The position numbers and the translations under genes are program-made. A stretch of 64,000 bases of DNA from an uncultured Caryophanales bacterium (GTDB lineage: Bacteria > Bacillota_I > Bacilli_A > RFN20 > CAG-449): the NCBI GenBank assembly GCA_945873815.1, contig CAMCEE010000003.1, positions 1-64,000 on the forward strand, written 5' to 3'. The notes beneath the pieces are model-generated. The model made no database searches. It saw nothing but the letters and a program-made list of their open reading frames with translations, and was not told the origin of the DNA. Shown here piece by piece: positions 59,367 through 64,000 of this stretch. How positions within the stretch are numbered: position 1 is the stretch's first letter; the number at the start of each line of letters is the position of its first letter.

Positions 59367-61490
59367 ATGTACAAAATTATACCTATTACTGATTTAAGAA
59401 ATACAACTGAAATATCTAAATTATGCAATAAAGAAGATAAACCTGTTTTTATCACCAAGAATGGCTATAGCGATTTAGTTATAATGTCACTCAAAGCTTA
59501 TGAATTACTCGAAGGGACAAAAACTCAACTTGAGTCATTCCATGGAAGAAATACATTAAAAAGAGAATATCTTCCTCAAGACGAATGTATGGGTTATATC
59601 AAAGTAGCTGCAGCAAATTTTGATGTTGAAATCAATGATATAGAAGGAAATGTAACAAAGATCCTTCTTGCTTTAAATGAAGCATATTCTCAAGGAGCAA
59701 AAGTCATTGTATTCCCTGAATTATGCATTACATCCTATTCCTGTGGAGATATGTTTTATCACGACACTCTTTTAAAGAGAAGTGAACAAGCGCTTGAAAG
59801 AATTGCAAAAGAAACTAAATCTATCGATGCATTCTTCGTTGTTGGTTGTCCATTAAAGAAAGATGGAAAACTATTTAATTGTGCAATAGCGTATCATAAA
59901 GGTAAAATCCTTGGAGTAGTTCCGAAAACTTATATTCCAAACTATAACGAATTCTATGAAAAAAGATATTTTACAGAACCATTAAAAGGTAATTCATATA
60001 TCAATATTCTTGGAAAAGATTATCCATTTGGAACAAAACTTCTATTTAGAAATTCATATTATACCGATGAAGTTATTGGTATTGAAATATGCGAAGATGT
60101 ATGGATGAGCATTCCTCCTTCATCAAAGCATGCTCTTGCAGGCGCAACAATCGAATGTAATCTTTCCGCTTCAACTGAAACATTGCATAAAGACGAAGCA
60201 AGAAGAGATTTGATTAAAATGCAAGCAAGAAAAGCAAATATTGGATATATTTATTCTTCTTGTTCATATTACGAGTCAACTACTGACGTTTTATATTCTT
60301 CACATAATATCATTGCTGAACCAGATGGGATTATTAGTGAATCAGAATTATTTGCATCAAACATAATCTATGGAGAAATAGATGTAGATAGGATTAATAA
60401 TCGAAAGGCGCAAGAGACTTCTCAAGGAGATACGAACAAAGATACTTATCAAATCATTCCTTTTAACTGTCATTTAGAGATTCCTCTTCTTTCAAGAAAA
60501 TATAAGAAATATCCTTTTATCGATGAAAATAAAGACGAATCTAAAAAAACGGTATTAAAGGCTTTAGAAATGCAAGGTTATGCACTAGCTAGAAGATTAA
60601 AAAAAATCAATTGCAAAAACGTTGTCTTAGGATTATCAGGGGGATTAGACTCTACTATAGCTCTTATTGCTGCAGTGAAGGCATATGAAATCCTCGGTTA
60701 TGATTCAAAAAACATTCATACAATCACTATGCCTTGTTTTGGAACGTCTGAAAGAACCAAAAGAAACGCAATTGCGTTAGCTAACTATTTCAATGTAACA
60801 TTAAAAGAAATCAATATTGGAAAATCGGTAAAACAACATCTAGAAGATATTTCTCATGATTTTAACGATCATTCAGTAACTTTTGAAAACGCACAAGCAA
60901 GAGAAAGAACGCAAGTACTAATGGACTATGCAAATAAAGTTAATGGAATAGTTCTTGGAACTGGAGACTTATCCGAAATCGCGCTTGGATGGTCCACATA
61001 TAATGGAGATCATATGTCGATGTATTCATTAAATGCTTCCCTTACTAAAACATTCATACGAGAAATGACAGAAGTTCTTGCACATACTTATCTAGGTATA
61101 AAAGATACTCTTTTAGATATTCTAGGAACTCCAGTTTCACCGGAATTAATTCCACCAAAAGAAGGGCAAATCTCTCAATTAACCGAAGATTTAGTTGGCC
61201 CTTACGAACTACATGATTTCTTCTTATACCATTTTATCTATGAGCATTTGTCCGCAAGAAAAGTATTCTTCATTGCAAAACAAACATTCAAAGATGAATA
61301 CAAGATTGAAACGATAAAAAAATGGTTTATCACATTTATAAAACGTTTCTTCAATAATCAATTTAAGCGTTCATGTATGCCAGATGGACCAAAAATCAGC
61401 GAAGTTAGTCTTTCACCAAGAGGAGATTTACGTCTTCCATCAGATGGAACATATATGGAATTTATAAAAGAAATCGAAGAAACATTATAA
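59367..61490 (+). CDS. nadE: Glutamine-dependent NAD+ synthetase with N-terminal Phd/YefM-like domain
   Basis: N-terminus MYKIIPITDLRNTTEISKLCNKEDKPVFITKNGYSDLVIMSLKAYELLEG is Phd/YefM-like; then nitrilase GAKVIVFPELCITSY, EICEDVW and NAD synthetase LGLSGGLDSTIALI, GTGDLSEIALGWSTYNGDH. RBS ggagga before 59367. Confidence 0.9.
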   Translation: MYKIIPITDLRNTTEISKLCNKEDKPVFITKNGYSDLVIMSLKAYELLEGTKTQLESFHGRNTLKREYLPQDECMGYIKVAAANFDVEINDIEGNVTKILLALNEAYSQGAKVIVFPELCITSYSCGDMFYHDTLLKRSEQALERIAKETKSIDAFFVVGCPLKKDGKLFNCAIAYHKGKILGVVPKTYIPNYNEFYEKRYFTEPLKGNSYINILGKDYPFGTKLLFRNSYYTDEVIGIEICEDVWMSIPPSSKHALAGATIECNLSASTETLHKDEARRDLIKMQARKANIGYIYSSCSYYESTTDVLYSSHNIIAEPDGIISESELFASNIIYGEIDVDRINNRKAQETSQGDTNKDTYQIIPFNCHLEIPLLSRKYKKYPFIDENKDESKKTVLKALEMQGYALARRLKKINCKNVVLGLSGGLDSTIALIAAVKAYEILGYDSKNIHTITMPCFGTSERTKRNAIALANYFNVTLKEINIGKSVKQHLEDISHDFNDHSVTFENAQARERTQVLMDYANKVNGIVLGTGDLSEIALGWSTYNGDHMSMYSLNASLTKTFIREMTEVLAHTYLGIKDTLLDILGTPVSPELIPPKEGQISQLTEDLVGPYELHDFFLYHFIYEHLSARKVFFIAKQTFKDEYKIETIKKWFITFIKRFFNNQFKRSCMPDGPKISEVSLSPRGDLRLPSDGTYMEFIKEIEETL

Positions 61491-61640
61491 AAGCCTCGTT
61501 AGATCCTTTAATAGGGAATTTTGGCTTAAATATATCATACTATCTGTTAGTGATTGCGCTTTTTGAATATTTCTTCTTTTAATTGTTTGCGCTTTTTGAA
61601 TAATTTTGGTATAATATGATTGCGTAAAAGGAGCTTTAAT

Positions 61641-62999
61641 ATGTTTAAAAGAAAAGTATATGATAAATTGCTCAAATGGAAAAACGAAACCCAGGGATCA
61701 AAGGCGATATTGGTTGAAGGAGCACGTAGAATTGGTAAATCAACAGTTGTAGAAGAATTTGCAAAGAATAATTATAAAAGTTATATTCTTATTGATTTTT
61801 CTAAAACTACAAATTCTGTTAAAGAAGCATTTAATAATCTTCTTAATAGTTTGGATTCATTATTCATGGTTCTGTCATTAGAATTTGATACCCCACTATA
61901 TCCAAGAGAATCCTTAATCATCTTTGATGAAGTTCAAAAATTTCCTAGAGCGAGAGAAGCAATTAAGCATCTCGTAAAAGATGGAAGATATGATTATATT
62001 GAAACGGGTTCCTTAATATCTATAAAAGAAAATGTAAAAGATATACTTATTCCTTCAGAAGAGCAAAGTATTACAATGTTTCCAATGGACTTTGAAGAGT
62101 TTGCTTGGGCTTTGGGTGAAGAAATGCTAATTAAATACATTAGAGAATGTTTTGAAAAGAAAGATCCATTATATGATTCAATCCATAAGAAGGCAATGTT
62201 TTTATTTAAACAATATATACTTGTTGGTGGTATGCCAAAAGCAGTTGATGAATTTTTGTTGCATAATAAGCAATTTACCCAATGTGAAAAAGAGAAACGA
62301 GATATACTAAAAACATATAGAGATGATATACACAAGATAGATAGGGCGTATCAATCAAAAGTCTTATCAATTTTTGACCAAATTCCTTCTTTTTTATCAC
62401 AGCATGAAAAAAGAGTAAGAATAAACTCAATCTCAACGGATAGTACAGCAATAGACTATGAGGAAACTTTTTTTTGGTTAAGTGATTCTATGATTTGTAA
62501 TGAATGCTTTTTGTGTACCGATCCAAACTTAGGTTTATCATTAAATGAGAAAAGAAATTTTGTGAAGTGTTATATGGGTGATACAGGATTACTTTTAACG
62601 CATGCATTTGATGAGAATAATGAAGGACAAACAAATTATCATAAAGAGTTATTGTCGGATAAATTATCAATTAATCAAGGAATGTTTTTTGAAAACGTAG
62701 TTGCTCAAATGCTTGTTTCAAATGGTCATAAATTATATTTCTATACAAGATATAACGAAGAAAAACATAGAAACGATATAGAAATAGATTTTTTATTAAC
62801 AACTGGAAATAAAGTTTCCCAAAAGCTAATACCTTTAGAAGTCAAATCCTCTAAATCATACAAAGCAGAATCAATGAAAAGATTTATTGAGAAATTCATC
62901 AATAGAATTGATAAGGCTTATATTATTCATCCAAAGAATCTATCTATTAGAGAAGATGGAATTATTTGTATTCCTGTTTATATGACATTTTGCTTATAA
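61641..62999 (+). CDS. AAA_14/DUF4143 family ATPase
   Basis: KAILVEGARRIGKSTVVEEFA; LIIFDEVQKFPRAREAIKHLV; ETGSLISI; C-terminal IEIDFLLT..PLEVKSSKSYK. ATG 61641 behind aaaaggag. Confidence 0.92.
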   Translation: MFKRKVYDKLLKWKNETQGSKAILVEGARRIGKSTVVEEFAKNNYKSYILIDFSKTTNSVKEAFNNLLNSLDSLFMVLSLEFDTPLYPRESLIIFDEVQKFPRAREAIKHLVKDGRYDYIETGSLISIKENVKDILIPSEEQSITMFPMDFEEFAWALGEEMLIKYIRECFEKKDPLYDSIHKKAMFLFKQYILVGGMPKAVDEFLLHNKQFTQCEKEKRDILKTYRDDIHKIDRAYQSKVLSIFDQIPSFLSQHEKRVRINSISTDSTAIDYEETFFWLSDSMICNECFLCTDPNLGLSLNEKRNFVKCYMGDTGLLLTHAFDENNEGQTNYHKELLSDKLSINQGMFFENVVAQMLVSNGHKLYFYTRYNEEKHRNDIEIDFLLTTGNKVSQKLIPLEVKSSKSYKAESMKRFIEKFINRIDKAYIIHPKNLSIREDGIICIPVYMTFCL

Positions 63000-63006
63000 A
63001 AATATG

Positions 63007-63038
63007 GCTAGTCACGTTCATTAAGTGACTAGCCTTTT
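63007..63038. terminator. Bidirectional terminator
   Basis: GGCTAGTCAC-gttcattaa-GTGACTAGCC-TTTT. Confidence 0.85.
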
Positions 63039-63082
63039 AAAATCCCTAATTAAGATGCCCATTCGAGGCTTTTCTTTATAAC

Positions 63083-64000
63083 TTATTTTGCTTTTCTTTT
63101 TGAAAGAATGAATTTAACTAATACTATTACTTCATGTACGATTAATGGAAGCAATGAAAGAAGTGCTGTTACTCCCCATTCTAACCAAGATAAATCCTCT
63201 GTTGAGAAAACATCTCTAACAAATGGAATTTCAATAACTGCAAGTTGAAGTAAAATGCCAACTAGGAAAGCAATTAGAATCACAACATTCTTTTTCTTAT
63301 AAATCTTGAATACTGTTTCTTTAACATTACTTACACCAAGCATATGGAATAATTCACAGAATGCAAGAGTAGTAAACGCCATTGTTTGAGCTTCTGATAA
63401 AACATTCGGATTTGTTTCAAATAAATGCTTAATCGCACTTAATGAATAAGCTCCATTAATCCAACCTGCAGAGAAATATGCAAGTAGAACTGCAATAGTA
63501 ATGACAAAGCCATAACCACCAACGATTCCATATCCTCCTCGAGCAAAAATACTCTCGTTTGGATTTCTTGGTTTTTCTTTCATTATATCTTTTTCTTTTG
63601 GATCCATGCCTAGAGCAACTGCAGGAAGTGAATCAGTAATAAGGTTTACCCATAATAAGTGAATTGCAATTAATGGTGCAGGTAATCCAATGCAAATGAT
63701 AATAAACATGGATAAGATTTCTGCAATATTTGAACTAAGAAGGAATAATACTGTCTTTTTAATATCTGTATATATTGCTTTACCTTCTTCAACTGCTTTT
63801 TCAATCGAAGCAAAATTATCATCTGTCAAAACCATATCTGCTGCAGATTTAGCAACATCCGTACCTGTAATTCCCATTGCAATACCAATATTTGATGCCT
63901 TTAAACTTGGAGCATCGTTTACTCCATCCCCCGTCATTGCACATATATTACCATTTGCTTGGAAAGCTTTAACGATTTGAACTTTATTTTCTGGAGAAAC
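63083..64000 (-). CDS. Cation-transporting (Ca2+-type) P-type ATPase, C-terminal part; runs off right edge
   Basis: VSPENKVQIVKAFQANGNICAMTGDGVNDAPSLKASNIGIAMGITGTDVAKSAADMVLTDDNFASI. Confidence 0.95.
   Translation of the reverse strand, partial: VSPENKVQIVKAFQANGNICAMTGDGVNDAPSLKASNIGIAMGITGTDVAKSAADMVLTDDNFASIEKAVEEGKAIYTDIKKTVLFLLSSNIAEILSMFIIICIGLPAPLIAIHLLWVNLITDSLPAVALGMDPKEKDIMKEKPRNPNESIFARGGYGIVGGYGFVITIAVLLAYFSAGWINGAYSLSAIKHLFETNPNVLSEAQTMAFTTLAFCELFHMLGVSNVKETVFKIYKKKNVVILIAFLVGILLQLAVIEIPFVRDVFSTEDLSWLEWGVTALLSLLPLIVHEVIVLVKFILSKRKAK

Noticed and set aside
1-64000. Genetic code 4 (UGA = Trp)
   Set aside because: Conserved genes are full-length under the standard code, Trp positions checked are TGG, and two genes do end in TGA.

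Overview
AT-rich, low-GC Gram-positive-type chromosome segment, probably from an uncultured gut Bacilli/Erysipelotrichia- or Mollicutes-like lineage (inference from codon bias and gene content). Left to right: (1) the 5' part of a giant minus-strand surface-protein gene (1-8703, runs off the left edge, so absent from the ORF track) built from ~1.29 kb repeats, two of them nearly identical; (2) a housekeeping block: htpG with two CIRCE-like operators, udk, asnA, GNAT, acyl-ACP thioesterase, a 1711-aa lipoprotein, mntP with a yybP-ykoY Mn riboswitch, an ABC exporter, a DUF4097-like protein, YitT; (3) a T7SS-like cluster (FtsK/EssC-like ATPase, small helical partners, HNH/WHH-type toxin, SUKH-like immunity protein); (4) a divergently transcribed ncRNA candidate with a perfect consensus promoter; (5) an uncharacterised four-gene SF1-helicase module; (6) a complete type III (III-D-like) CRISPR locus with an RT-Cas1 fusion, Cas2, Cas6, Csm6, a WYL regulator, HD-less Cas10, Csx10-like and tandem Cas7-like proteins, and two arrays (16 and 9 repeats); (7) a decayed mobile island beside a Gly/Asp/Ser tRNA cluster; (8) a ProRS-like paralogue, a Phd/YefM-NadE fusion, a DUF4143 ATPase and a partial P-type ATPase. 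Most notable: the RT-Cas1 locus, whose spacers read as protein-coding sense on the strand opposite the inferred crRNA (several spanning RBS/start codons, two pairs hitting homologous genes); paired leaders with covarying inverted repeats; the ncRNA candidate; the Phd-NadE fusion; and UGA stop codons found only in the mobile island. All assignments come from reading sequence motifs; no database searches were run.
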